Assembly (NCBI RefSeq): GCF_000764025.1
Contig: NZ_KN234761.1
Span: forward strand, 1-59,415
Reading direction: 5' to 3'
Length of the DNA: 59,415 bases
From: Pseudohaliea rubra DSM 19751
GTDB lineage: Bacteria; Pseudomonadota; Gammaproteobacteria; Pseudomonadales; Halieaceae
Shown piece after piece: positions 42,967-50,748 of this stretch (positions are counted from its first letter, which is position 1; every line of letters starts with the position of its first letter). The notes under the pieces were generated by a model. That model worked only from the letters and a program-made list of their open reading frames with translations. It was not told where the DNA came from and ran no database searches. Made by a program: the position numbers and the translations under genes.

Positions 42967-44623
42967 CCATCTCTGCCTCGCTGAGCTGCTCGTCGCCGCC
43001 GCCGCAGGCCTTGATGGCACTGTCTGCGACTACGGCGTCTGTCGCCAGCATGTCATAGGCATCTGTCTGCTCGGCCTGTTTGCGAGCCCGCGCCTGAGCG
43101 GCGCGATCCTGCATGGACTGCCAGTCGTCGAGCTGGGCCTTGGCAATCTTCCGTGTGGTATCGAAATGGAAGTCCACCTTGTTCTTGGACTGGGGCCCCC
43201 AGTAGCCCGCCTTGCCCAGGTCGTAGAAGGTGCGTGCAAAGCCGGCCTTGGCGAAGGCTTTCAGGCAGCCGAGGAGGTAGCGCCGGCGAAAACCGGTGCC
43301 GCGCCAGGGATAGTGGAACAACGCTTTCTTGATGTAAAAGCGACGATAGTTGTTCATGACCCGGTCGAGGAGCTCCCCCCGGTCCATGGCCTCAGGCTTC
43401 ATGATCGGCGTCACGAAGTTGTATTTGGAGAAGTCGAACACCTCGACCTTGTCGCCGAGGTCCTGGAACAGCGGCGTGAAGGGCCAGGGCGTGTACATGG
43501 CCCAGTTGGCCAGGTCCGGCTGCCAGTCCCAGGCCATGCGGTAGGTTTCTTCAAGGGTCTCGGCGGTCTCGTTGTCGAGGCCGACGATGAACTGCGCCTC
43601 GATGAAGATATCGGCGTTGCGCAGCAGTTCAATGGCCCGCCGGTTGTCCTCGACCTTGGTTTCCTTGTTGAACTGGTCGAGTTTCATCTGCGCGGCCGCC
43701 TCGGTCCCGAGGCTGACGTGCACCAGTCCTGCGCGACGGTACAGTGGCAGGAGTTCTTCGTCCCGGAGAATATCCGTCACCCGGGTGTTGATGCCCCACT
43801 TGACCTTATCGGGCAGGCCCCGGGCGATAAGTTCCTCGCAGAACTGAATGAACTTCTTGCGGTTGATGGTCGGCTCCTCATCCGCGAGGATGAAGAAGCC
43901 CACGCCCTGTTCGTTGACGAGTTTCTCGATCTCGTCCACTACCTTGATCGGGTCACGCACGCGGTAGTCCCGCCAGAACTTCCATTGGGAGCAGAAGGAG
44001 CAGGTGAAGGGGCAGCCCCGCGCCATGTTGGGAATAGCGACCTTGGTGTTGAGCGGGATGTAGATGTACTTGTCCCACTCAAGGAGAGACCAGTCGGGAT
44101 CGAGGGCATCCAGGTCCTTGATGGTGGGCGCCGCCGGTGTTGCAACAATCTCGTTGCCATCCCGGTAGGCGATACCGCGGATCTGGTCCCGGGTCTGCAG
44201 GTATTCGCCGCGGTTCACCGCTTCCATGAGGTTGGTGAAGATCTCTTCACCTTCGCCACGGACGATCACGTCGACCCAGGGCGCTTCGGAGAGGACCTGC
44301 TTGAACATGAAGGTCGCATGGATGCCGCCGAGAACCCGCAGGGCCTGGGGCACATGTTCCCGGGCGAGCTCGAGGAGCCGCTCGGCCATGTAGATCGACG
44401 GGGTGATGGCCGTGGTGCCGATGACATCCGGCTGCAGTTCCACCAGGCGCCGCACGACCTCGTCTTCCTCAAGGTTGTGGGTCATTGCGTCGATGAAGTG
44501 AATGTCGTTGAAGCCGGCCTTGCGCAGGTGTCCGGAGAGGTAGGCGACCCACGCGGGGGGCCAGCTGCCGGCGATTTCCGCACCGCCGGAGCGGTAGTTG
44601 GGATGGACAAAAACGATTCGCAT
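42947..44623 (-). CDS. bchE: Mg-protoporphyrin IX monomethyl ester oxidative cyclase, anaerobic (BchE)
   Basis: BchE closes the fifth (E) ring of bacteriochlorophyll without oxygen, using water, a 4Fe-4S cluster, SAM and cobalamin. The 558 residues open with a B12-binding-type domain ([20 protein letters not shown]) and contain the radical-SAM cluster CPFTCSFC with Cys204, 208 and 211. The segments [26 protein letters not shown] and [16 protein letters not shown] match BchE as I know it from Rhodobacter. Start ATG lies behind GAGGGAGGT. Upstream are FNR-like and PpsR-like sites. Confidence 0.95.
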   Translation of the reverse strand: MRIVFVHPNYRSGGAEIAGSWPPAWVAYLSGHLRKAGFNDIHFIDAMTHNLEEDEVVRRLVELQPDVIGTTAITPSIYMAERLLELAREHVPQALRVLGGIHATFMFKQVLSEAPWVDVIVRGEGEEIFTNLMEAVNRGEYLQTRDQIRGIAYRDGNEIVATPAAPTIKDLDALDPDWSLLEWDKYIYIPLNTKVAIPNMARGCPFTCSFCSQWKFWRDYRVRDPIKVVDEIEKLVNEQGVGFFILADEEPTINRKKFIQFCEELIARGLPDKVKWGINTRVTDILRDEELLPLYRRAGLVHVSLGTEAAAQMKLDQFNKETKVEDNRRAIELLRNADIFIEAQFIVGLDNETAETLEETYRMAWDWQPDLANWAMYTPWPFTPLFQDLGDKVEVFDFSKYNFVTPIMKPEAMDRGELLDRVMNNYRRFYIKKALFHYPWRGTGFRRRYLLGCLKAFAKAGFARTFYDLGKAGYWGPQSKNKVDFHFDTTRKIAKAQLDDWQSMQDRAAQARARKQAEQTDAYDMLATDAVVADSAIKACGGGDEQLSEAEMDAAGRA

Positions 44624-44644
44624 GGGCCCGTACCTCCCTCTGAC

Positions 44645-44662
44645 TGTCAATTAAAGTTAACA
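44645..44662. promoter_or_regulatory. PpsR/CrtJ-type palindrome, promoter-proximal site
   Basis: TGT-N12-ACA is a perfect match to the PpsR/CrtJ consensus, with the extended halves TGTCAATT and AGTTAACA. It lies 22 bases upstream of the bchE start and overlaps the probable -10 region (TAATTG on the minus strand, 17 bases from a TTGCCA). Confidence 0.8.
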
Positions 44663-44670
44663 CATGACAT

Positions 44671-44688
44671 TGGCAACTTAAATTGACA
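44671..44688. promoter_or_regulatory. PpsR/CrtJ-type palindrome, distal site (one mismatch)
   Basis: TGG-N12-ACA differs from TGT-N12-ACA at one base and is separated from the proximal site by exactly 8 bases, the spacing of the tandem CrtJ sites known from Rhodobacter bch promoters. It covers the likely -35 (TTGCCA on the minus strand). Confidence 0.7.
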
Positions 44689-44696
44689 CGGATCAA
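44683..44696. promoter_or_regulatory. FNR/FnrL-type box upstream of bchE
   Basis: TTGACACGGATCAA matches TTGAY-N4-RTCAA completely. It lies upstream of the predicted -35, overlaps the distal PpsR-like site by 6 bases and fits an anaerobic activator of bchE. FnrL control of bchE is known in Rhodobacter. Confidence 0.75.
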
Positions 44697-44757
44697 CGTG
44701 AGGGGCGGGGTGCCTGTCTTTGTCGCGGGGGCTGAGATCTCTATGTCGCACAGTTCC

Positions 44758-44832
44758 GGGGCGAGTGCGGGAACCTTCGCTCAGTCGCTCCCCGATACAC
44801 GCTTTGTGAGCGAAGGTTCCCGCACTCGCCCC
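44758..44832. repeat. 75-bp hairpin element, copy 2
   Basis: Two perfectly complementary 26-base arms (44758-44783 and 44807-44832) enclose a 23-base loop (44784-44806) almost identical to that of copy 1. The arm sequence (GGGGCGAGTGCGGG onward) agrees with copy 1 only in part. It lies between the bchE control region and copy 3. Confidence 0.92.
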
Positions 44833-44877
44833 TGAAGCCCTGCTTACTTTCCGCCGGGTTGCTCTTCCAGAGCGGTA

Positions 44878-44952
44878 GGGTCGGCGGCTGGGGGATGCCC
44901 CCACCAAGCGTGTATCGGGGAGCGACTGGGGGCATCCCCCGGCCGTCGGCCC
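44878..44952. repeat. 75-bp hairpin element, copy 3 (inverted relative to copies 1 and 2)
   Basis: Arms 44878-44903 and 44927-44952 pair over 26 positions, with three T-G wobbles. The 23-base loop (44904-44926) is the reverse complement of the copy 2 loop with one difference. The arms are unrelated to those of copies 1 and 2. About 60 bases further on, 45011-45023 repeats 13 bases of the copy 2 right arm. Confidence 0.88.
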
Positions 44953-45042
44953 GGAAATTTGCGATGATGAAAACGTCGGGGGTCCCGCCCAGGCAACGCT
45001 AAGGGACTATCCCGCACTCGCCCGGGTCTCTTGCGAATAGCC

Positions 45043-45077
45043 AAAAAAACCGCCGCGGGGCAGGGGCCCGGCGGCGG
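45043..45077 (-). terminator. Intrinsic terminator of the lipoprotein gene
   Basis: On the minus strand CCGCCGC (45077-45071) pairs with GCGGCGG (45056-45050) and is followed by G-free T7 (A-run 45043-45049). It begins 18 bases after the gene's stop. Confidence 0.8.
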
Positions 45078-45094
45078 CTCGTCGCGGCGGCGGA

Positions 45095-45463
45095 TCAGCC
45101 GTTCATGGCGTCATCCATCGCGGCTTCGGCCTCGTCAGCGGCTTCCTCGGCACCCGCCTTGGCATCCTCGGCCATCTCTTCCATGGCGTCGCCGGCTTCC
45201 TCTGCACCTTCCTCGGCCTCGCCCGTCATAGCGCCGGCCATGTCCTCGGCCTCGGCCATGGTTTCCCTGGCCGCTTCACCGGCCTCATCCATGGCTTCCC
45301 TGGTCGTGTCGCCGGCCTTGTCCATCGCGCTCTTGGTGGACTCGCCGACCTTGTCCGCGGTTTCCTTCATGCTGTTGGTCGCGCTGTCCACGTCGTCCTT
45401 GCTGCAGCCAGCGAGGGCCAGGGTGGATACCAGCAGTGCGCCCAGTACGGTTTTCGCGTTCAT
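45095..45463 (-). CDS. Small Ala/Glu-rich lipoprotein
   Basis: The 122-residue precursor has a lipoprotein signal with LALAGC (lipid Cys20). The rest is almost entirely Ala, Glu, Asp, Met, Lys and Gly in imperfect repeats such as MDKAGDTTREAMDEAGEAARETM, giving a long acidic amphipathic helix like LEA or coiled-coil envelope proteins. I know no specific function. The start follows AAGGAAGGGGATAGCG and a strong terminator follows the gene, so it is probably a single-gene, well-expressed unit. Confidence 0.85.
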   Translation of the reverse strand: MNAKTVLGALLVSTLALAGCSKDDVDSATNSMKETADKVGESTKSAMDKAGDTTREAMDEAGEAARETMAEAEDMAGAMTGEAEEGAEEAGDAMEEMAEDAKAGAEEAADEAEAAMDDAMNG

Positions 45464-45490
45464 CTCGCTATCCCCTTCCTTGAATGTCCG

Positions 45491-45510
45491 TTGTCGATTG
45501 TGTTGTCGAT
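45491..45510 (-). promoter_or_regulatory. Direct repeat upstream of the lipoprotein gene
   Basis: TTGTCGAT occurs twice with a 12-base period (45491-45498 and 45503-45510), about 28-47 bases before the start. It could be an operator or chance. Confidence 0.3.
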
Positions 45511-45674
45511 CGCGGGCACGGATCACTACACTGCGCCACGCCGGGGCGGTGAACCCGCCAACCGTCAGAGGAGGCTATAACGAAAGGCCGGACGGGTAAA
45601 GGACCGTCCCCCACCCCGTGATCCGAAGCCGACCCGGTGCGTAGCTTACCCACAGCCCCTGAGAGGAAACCGTC

Positions 45675-46253
45675 ATGACTCTACCCACGACTCTGCCCGG
45701 GACGCCACCCGGCACCCTGACCAGGTCCCTGCGGTTGCCGGCCGCCATCATTTTCCTGGCCGTGCTGGTCCTGCTGCGGCCCGCCGCCGCCAGCGCGGAG
45801 CTCGCCGTGGGCGACCCGGCGCCGGACTTCGAGCTCCAGGCCTCCGATGGCCGGACCTACCGCCTTGCCGATTTCCGCGGCGAGCAGCCGGTGGTGCTGG
45901 CCTGGTTCCCGCGGGCTTTTACTTCCGGGTGCACCGTCGAGTGCAAGTCCCTGGCGCGTAGCGGCGGTGCGCTTCGCCGCTTTGATGTCAGCTACTTCAT
46001 GGCGAGCACGGACCCGGTGGAGAAGAATGCGGCTTTTGCCGAGGAGACGGAGGCCGACTTTCCGCTGCTGTCCGACCCGGAGGGGGACGTGGCCCGGGCC
46101 TACGGGGTCTACACCATGGGCTTTGCCAAGCGACATACTTTCTATATCGATCGCGACGGAAAGATCGCCTTTATCGACCGCTCCGTGCGGCCGAGCACCT
46201 CGGCGGAGGACATGATCGCCCGCCTCGAGACCCTGGGTGTGCCCCGGCAGTGA
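45675..46253 (+). CDS. Exported peroxiredoxin (AhpC/TSA, Bcp-like)
   Basis: The 192-residue protein has an N-terminal hydrophobic signal or anchor (about 20-41, AAASA cleavage-like) and then a thioredoxin-fold peroxiredoxin: GDPAPDFELQASDGRTYRLADFRG and the peroxidatic motif FTSGCTVEC with Cys86 and Cys90. It would reduce hydroperoxides in the periplasm. Most Bcp proteins are cytosolic, so the export signal is noteworthy. Start ATG follows GAGAGGAAACCGTC; TATAAC at 45576 is a possible -10. Confidence 0.88.
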   Translation: MTLPTTLPGTPPGTLTRSLRLPAAIIFLAVLVLLRPAAASAELAVGDPAPDFELQASDGRTYRLADFRGEQPVVLAWFPRAFTSGCTVECKSLARSGGALRRFDVSYFMASTDPVEKNAAFAEETEADFPLLSDPEGDVARAYGVYTMGFAKRHTFYIDRDGKIAFIDRSVRPSTSAEDMIARLETLGVPRQ

Positions 46254-46258
46254 TCCGA

Positions 46259-46301
46259 GCGCCGGCGCTGTACTAGCGCCGGCGCGGCAACGGCGTAGAA
46301 T
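46259..46301 (+). promoter_or_regulatory. GC-rich inverted repeat and candidate -10 of the MATE gene
   Basis: GCGCCGGCGC occurs at 46259-46268 and again at 46276-46285, able to form a 10-bp stem with a 7-base loop after the peroxiredoxin stop. TAGAAT at 46296-46301 is a good -10 for the MATE gene 29 bases downstream. Confidence 0.35.
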
Positions 46302-46330
46302 ACGCGGCCTCTTGAAGACCGGGGGGTTTC

Positions 46331-47692
46331 GTGTTCTCGTTTGCCACGCTCAGGGAGCTGTTTCGCCTGGCACTGCCGATGGTTGTGTCCCAGGGCGCCT
46401 TTGCCCTGATGATGTTCGCGGACCGCTTTTTCCTGTCGCGTATCGACGCCACCCACGTGGCCGCGTCGCTTGGCGGCGGTGTGACCTTCTTCCTCACGGT
46501 CTGCTTCTTTAACGGCATCCTGTCTTACGGCAACGCCCTTGTCGCTCAGTATTACGGCCAGCGTCAGCTGGAGCGCTGCCCTCGGGTTGTGACCCAGGGA
46601 GCCCTGATTGCCCTGGGCAGCCAGCCGCTGATCCTGCTCGCCGCGCTTCTCCTCGGCGACCTGTTCCTGTGGATGGGCCACGAACCTGCGCTTGCGGAAT
46701 TGGAGCGGCGCTATTTTCTGACCCTGCTCGCCGGTGCCTTCCTGTTTCTCCTCAAGAATGCCCTGGCCTCTTATTTCTCAGGTATCGGGCGCACGCGCGT
46801 GGTCATGATCTGCGATGTGACCGGTGTCTGCCTGAACATTCCCCTGTCCTACCTGTTCATTTTCGGCAAGCTGGGGCTGCCGGCCCTGGGGATTGCCGGC
46901 GCAGCGCTGGGCACGGTGATCGCCGGCGCTTTCACGATCGGACTCTACGCGCTCTTTTACTTCAACGCCGTGCACGCAGCGCAGTTCCGCGTCTACGAGT
47001 CCTTCCGCTACGATGCCCGCATCCTCCGCCGCTTCCTGCGCCTGGGCTTCCCGTCGGGGCTGGAGGTGTTCATCGGCGTCGGCACCTTCAATCTCTTCCT
47101 CCTTCTGTACCAGTCCTACGGCGTCGCGGAGGGGGCGGCGATGGCCATTGTGTTCAATTGGGACATGCTCTCTTTTGTCCCGCTCATGGGCCTGAATATC
47201 GCCGTAATGAGTCTGATCGGACGCTATGTCGGCGCCCGGGATCTGTCCCGGGCCACCCAGGTGATCAGCGCCGGGCTGCTGCTCGGCCTCGGCTATTCCG
47301 GGGTGCTGGCGCTGTGCTTCCTGCTGTTCCGCGTGCCGCTACTCGAGGTGTTCGCAACCCCCGGTGCAGACTTCGCGCCGATCCTGGCCATCGGTCAGCC
47401 GATGATGGTGGGTATGGCCTGTTACGTGATGGCTGACGCGGTGATTCTGGTCTGCGGTGGCACCCTGCGCGGCGCCGGAGACACGCGCTGGATGATGGGC
47501 ACCTCCATCGTCGTGCACCTGGTGATGCTGGCGTTGCAGTTCTGGTTGATCCTGGGACTCGCGGTAAGCCCGCTGGTGAGCTGGTGGGGTTTCGTCGCCA
47601 CACTCATCGTCAATGCGGTGCTTTACGGCTGGCGCGTAGTCGGCGGCTACTGGCGTCACCCGGACCGGCTGGCCCGCGCCCTGGCGGAATAG
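46331..47692 (+). CDS. MATE family multidrug/Na+ efflux transporter
   Basis: The 453-residue protein has about 12 membrane helices in two homologous halves and opens FRLALPMVVSQGAFALMMFADRFFLSRID, followed by GNALVAQYYGQ. These are MATE hallmarks. It would export cationic compounds in exchange for Na+ or H+; the substrate is unknown. The start is GTG at 46331. It converges on the acyltransferase gene. Confidence 0.9.
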   Translation: MFSFATLRELFRLALPMVVSQGAFALMMFADRFFLSRIDATHVAASLGGGVTFFLTVCFFNGILSYGNALVAQYYGQRQLERCPRVVTQGALIALGSQPLILLAALLLGDLFLWMGHEPALAELERRYFLTLLAGAFLFLLKNALASYFSGIGRTRVVMICDVTGVCLNIPLSYLFIFGKLGLPALGIAGAALGTVIAGAFTIGLYALFYFNAVHAAQFRVYESFRYDARILRRFLRLGFPSGLEVFIGVGTFNLFLLLYQSYGVAEGAAMAIVFNWDMLSFVPLMGLNIAVMSLIGRYVGARDLSRATQVISAGLLLGLGYSGVLALCFLLFRVPLLEVFATPGADFAPILAIGQPMMVGMACYVMADAVILVCGGTLRGAGDTRWMMGTSIVVHLVMLALQFWLILGLAVSPLVSWWGFVATLIVNAVLYGWRVVGGYWRHPDRLARALAE

Positions 47693-47738
47693 CCCCGCAG
47701 GCGCTTGTCAGTGTCCCGGCTGTCACTGCACCGGATCA

Positions 47739-48629
47739 CTAGAGATTCAGCACCCGCCGCAGCAACCCTTCCTGGCCGCGGTCCTGCTCCCGGGCAGCGA
47801 GCAGCCCTTCCAGCTGTACCTCGATGCGCCCGGCAACCTCATCGCGCAGCGCTTCCAGTCGCGCCCTGCCGACCCGTTTGCCGCGCAGCGCCGAGAGGTC
47901 AAGCGCTTCAGCAAAGCCCAGATAGCAGCGCTGCGGCCGGGGCAGCAGGGTGCCGAGACTACCCCGCGCCAGCGGTGGCACGAGGTCCCGGCGCAGGTCC
48001 TTTGGCAAGAGACCCCGGGCCGAGAGCCAGCGGGCCGGGAAACTTTCCGCGAGGCTTTCGCCCTCGACGAGGTGTGCGTAAAAATCGTCGGGGCCGACCA
48101 GCCCGAAGGGAACAATGCGGTAGCCGTGCCGCGCCGCCAGCCGTACGAAGCCGAGCCGGTCCTTCCATTGCAGCCGGTACTTCTCGGCTTTGCTCTTGAC
48201 CGCTTCGTGGGCGCCGCCGGGGAAGACGAGGATGTCCTGGCGCGCGGCCATGAGAGCGCTGCAGACCTCCGGGTGTCCCATGGTCGCGCCGCGGCTGACC
48301 AGGAAATCGGCGAGGCGCGGCGCCGTGAACAGGAATTTGTCACCCATGGGTCTGAGGAAGCGGCCGTAGTCGTGGAGCATGAGCGGCAGCACGACCAGGC
48401 CATCGACGGCGAAGAGCCCGTGATTACCCACGAACAGGCAGGGCTCTTCCGGGAGCCGCTCGGCACCGACTACGATGGGGCTGAACCACTGCTGCATGCA
48501 GCGGTAGGCCAGCGCCAGCTCCCAGCCGCCGGCCGGGCGAACGGAGAGGGCGCGCTCGACGTGCCGACGGCGGGCCTCGGCGTCGGCCAGGGGTTCGTTG
48601 TCGGTGGCCAGAAGTTGGTGGGGCAGCAT
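47739..48629 (-). CDS. Lysophospholipid acyltransferase family protein
   Basis: The 296-residue protein has an acyltransferase motif NHGLFAVDG at 69-77 with five residues between His and Asp, as in the NHPLGxxDG subgroup. The FPGGAHEA acyl-acceptor segment follows near 140. It probably transfers acyl groups to a glycerol or lyso-lipid, and could serve storage-lipid synthesis together with the WS/DGAT. I chose the ATG at 48629; an upstream frame is open but has no domain content. Confidence 0.83.
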   Translation of the reverse strand: MLPHQLLATDNEPLADAEARRRHVERALSVRPAGGWELALAYRCMQQWFSPIVVGAERLPEEPCLFVGNHGLFAVDGLVVLPLMLHDYGRFLRPMGDKFLFTAPRLADFLVSRGATMGHPEVCSALMAARQDILVFPGGAHEAVKSKAEKYRLQWKDRLGFVRLAARHGYRIVPFGLVGPDDFYAHLVEGESLAESFPARWLSARGLLPKDLRRDLVPPLARGSLGTLLPRPQRCYLGFAEALDLSALRGKRVGRARLEALRDEVAGRIEVQLEGLLAAREQDRGQEGLLRRVLNL

Positions 48630-48757
48630 TGCCTGCGCTCCTTCGGGGCTGACGGCGGAGTATAGCCGGGCAGGGCGCGGCGCGCAGGGCGGCTTCACGG
48701 GCGCGGCGAAGTCGGCTAAAGTCCAGCGATCTTCCCCGGGAACCGAGAGACAAGACC

Positions 48758-49885
48758 ATGACTGATAAGGCCCTGCAGATCCAGTCCCTGCTGCGTGAAG
48801 ACCAGGTGCTTGAGGTGCGCCTGGCCGAGGTGCCCGTGCCCACGCCTGCAGCGGACGAGGTGCTTGTGCGCGTCGAGGCGGCACCGATCAATCCGTCGGA
48901 CCTGGGTCTGCTCTTCGGCGCCGCTGACATGAGCACCGCCCGCGCCACGGGTACGGCGGAGCTGCCCGTCATCGAGGCCGATGTACCGGCGAGCGCCATG
49001 CACATGATGGCCGGTCGCCTCGGCCAGGCGCTGCCCGTCGGCAACGAGGGAGCCGGCACGGTGGTTGCGGCCGGCGACGACGGGGCGGCGCAGGCGCTGC
49101 TCGGGAGGACCGTTGGCGTCTTCGGCGGGGAACTTTACAGCCAGTACCGCTGCGTGAAGGCATCGCAGTGCCTGCCCCTGCACGAGGGTACAACGGCAGA
49201 GCAGGGCGCCTCCTGTTTCGTGAATCCGATGACGGCCCTGGGCATGGTTGAGACCATGACCATGGAGGGGCACAAGGCGCTGGTGCATACCGCGGCGGCA
49301 TCGAACCTGGGCCAGATGCTCAATCGGATCTGCCTTGCCGACGGTGTTCCGCTCGTCAATATCGTGCGCAAGGCCGAGCAGGCGGCACTGCTGCGCGAAC
49401 TCGGTGCGCGCCACGTGGTCAACAGCAGCGCCGACAGCTTTGTTGATGACCTCACGGCCGCGCTGCGCGAAACGGGCGCGACCCTGGCCTTCGATGCCAT
49501 TGGCGGCGGCCGTCTGGCGAGCACGATCCTGGGCTGCATGGAAGCCGTTGCCGTGGAGCAGATGGGGGCCTACAGTCGCTACGGCTCCGACGTTTTCAAG
49601 CAGGTCTACGTCTATGGGGCCCTGGATTTCTCCCCCACCACGCTCAATCGCAATTTCGGTTTCGCCTGGGCGTTGGGTGGCTGGCTGCTGCCGAACTTTC
49701 TGCAACGCGCCGGCGGCGAGCGCATGCAGCGTATGCAGCGGCGCGTGGCCGATGAGTTGACGAGTACCTTTGCCAGTCACTACACGGCCCGCGTTTCCCT
49801 GGCTGAGGCACTTTCTCTCGAGGCGCTCGCGGTCTATGGACGTCAGGCCACGGGGCAGAAGTTCCTGATTAGCCCGCAGCGATGA
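48758..49885 (+). CDS. Zinc-independent MDR oxidoreductase (quinone reductase-like)
   Basis: The 375-residue protein belongs to the medium-chain dehydrogenase/reductase superfamily: an N-terminal GroES-like domain (VLVRVEAAPINPSDLG), PVGNEGAGTVVAAG, and a Rossmann domain starting VHTAAASNLGQMLNRIC in place of the usual GxGxxG. The cysteine and histidine zinc ligands of alcohol dehydrogenases are missing. The substrate is unknown. Start ATG follows GAGAGACAAGACC. Its stop overlaps the DUF1295 gene by 4 bases (ATGA). Confidence 0.85.
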   Translation: MTDKALQIQSLLREDQVLEVRLAEVPVPTPAADEVLVRVEAAPINPSDLGLLFGAADMSTARATGTAELPVIEADVPASAMHMMAGRLGQALPVGNEGAGTVVAAGDDGAAQALLGRTVGVFGGELYSQYRCVKASQCLPLHEGTTAEQGASCFVNPMTALGMVETMTMEGHKALVHTAAASNLGQMLNRICLADGVPLVNIVRKAEQAALLRELGARHVVNSSADSFVDDLTAALRETGATLAFDAIGGGRLASTILGCMEAVAVEQMGAYSRYGSDVFKQVYVYGALDFSPTTLNRNFGFAWALGGWLLPNFLQRAGGERMQRMQRRVADELTSTFASHYTARVSLAEALSLEALAVYGRQATGQKFLISPQR

Positions 49886-50739
49886 TGCGCCTCGCGGCTG
49901 CCCTGCTCGTCGTTCTTGTCCTTGCCGGAGGCCTTGCCGTTGCCGGCAGCTGGCAGGGGGCGAGCACCCTGGGCCTGCCGGTGTTCGCGCTCTGTGCCGC
50001 CGGCGCGTTCCTTATCCAGTGGCTGGTGTTCGTGCCGTCCTTTCTGGCGCGCACGGAACATTTCTATGACCTGACCGGGAGCTGCACCTACCTGCTGTTG
50101 ACGGTGGTTGCCTACCTCGCGGGCCCCGGCGGGCCGGCACGGCTGCTGCTGGCAGCCATGGTCCTGCTCTGGGCCCTGCGCCTGGGCACCTTCCTCTTCC
50201 GCCGCGTGCGCCAGGATGGCGGCGACGGTCGCTTTGACCGTATCAAACAGAACGGACCGCGCTTTTTCTTCACCTGGACGCTGCAGGGGCTCTGGGTGCT
50301 GGTGACCGCCGGCGCAGCCTGGGCGGCCCTTGGCAGCGCCGCCCCCGGTACGCTCGATCCCGTGACGCTGTGCGGTGCCGGGCTCTGGCTGGCCGGTTTT
50401 ACGCTGGAGGTCGTTGCTGATGCACAGAAACGTGCCTTCAGGCGTCGGGCGGGAGCCGGGATTTTTGTTGAAGAGGGCCTTTGGCGCTATTCCCGCCATC
50501 CGAACTACGCCGGCGAAATCCTGCTCTGGCTTGGCGTGGCCGTGGCGGCATTGCCGCTGCTCTCGGGGTGGCAGCTGGTGACGCTGGTGTCGCCGCTGTT
50601 CGTCTACCTGCTGCTGACCCGGGTCAGCGGTGTGCCCCTCCTGGAGAAGCGCGGCCGGGAGCGCTGGGGCGACGATCCGGCTTACCGCCGTTACCTGGAA
50701 CGCACGCCGGTGCTCTTTCCCTGGTCACGGCGTGGCTGA
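49882..50739 (+). CDS. DUF1295 / steroid 5-alpha-reductase-like membrane protein
   Basis: The 285 residues form about seven hydrophobic helices and end with the family signature FVEEGLWRYSRHPNYAGEILLWLG and RERWGDDPAYRRYLERTPVLFPW. Such proteins resemble NADPH-dependent 5-alpha reductases and isoprenylcysteine methyltransferases; the bacterial substrate is unknown. Translational coupling with the MDR oxidoreductase suggests both act on the same lipid-like molecule. Confidence 0.87.
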   Translation: MMRLAAALLVVLVLAGGLAVAGSWQGASTLGLPVFALCAAGAFLIQWLVFVPSFLARTEHFYDLTGSCTYLLLTVVAYLAGPGGPARLLLAAMVLLWALRLGTFLFRRVRQDGGDGRFDRIKQNGPRFFFTWTLQGLWVLVTAGAAWAALGSAAPGTLDPVTLCGAGLWLAGFTLEVVADAQKRAFRRRAGAGIFVEEGLWRYSRHPNYAGEILLWLGVAVAALPLLSGWQLVTLVSPLFVYLLLTRVSGVPLLEKRGRERWGDDPAYRRYLERTPVLFPWSRRG

Positions 50740-50748
50740 GCCGGGGCC

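Noticed and set aside
42896-44686. A 596-codon open frame on the plus strand across bchE
   Set aside because: It is antisense to a gene with clear BchE motifs, has no recognisable domain, and is expected from the GC-rich third positions of bchE.
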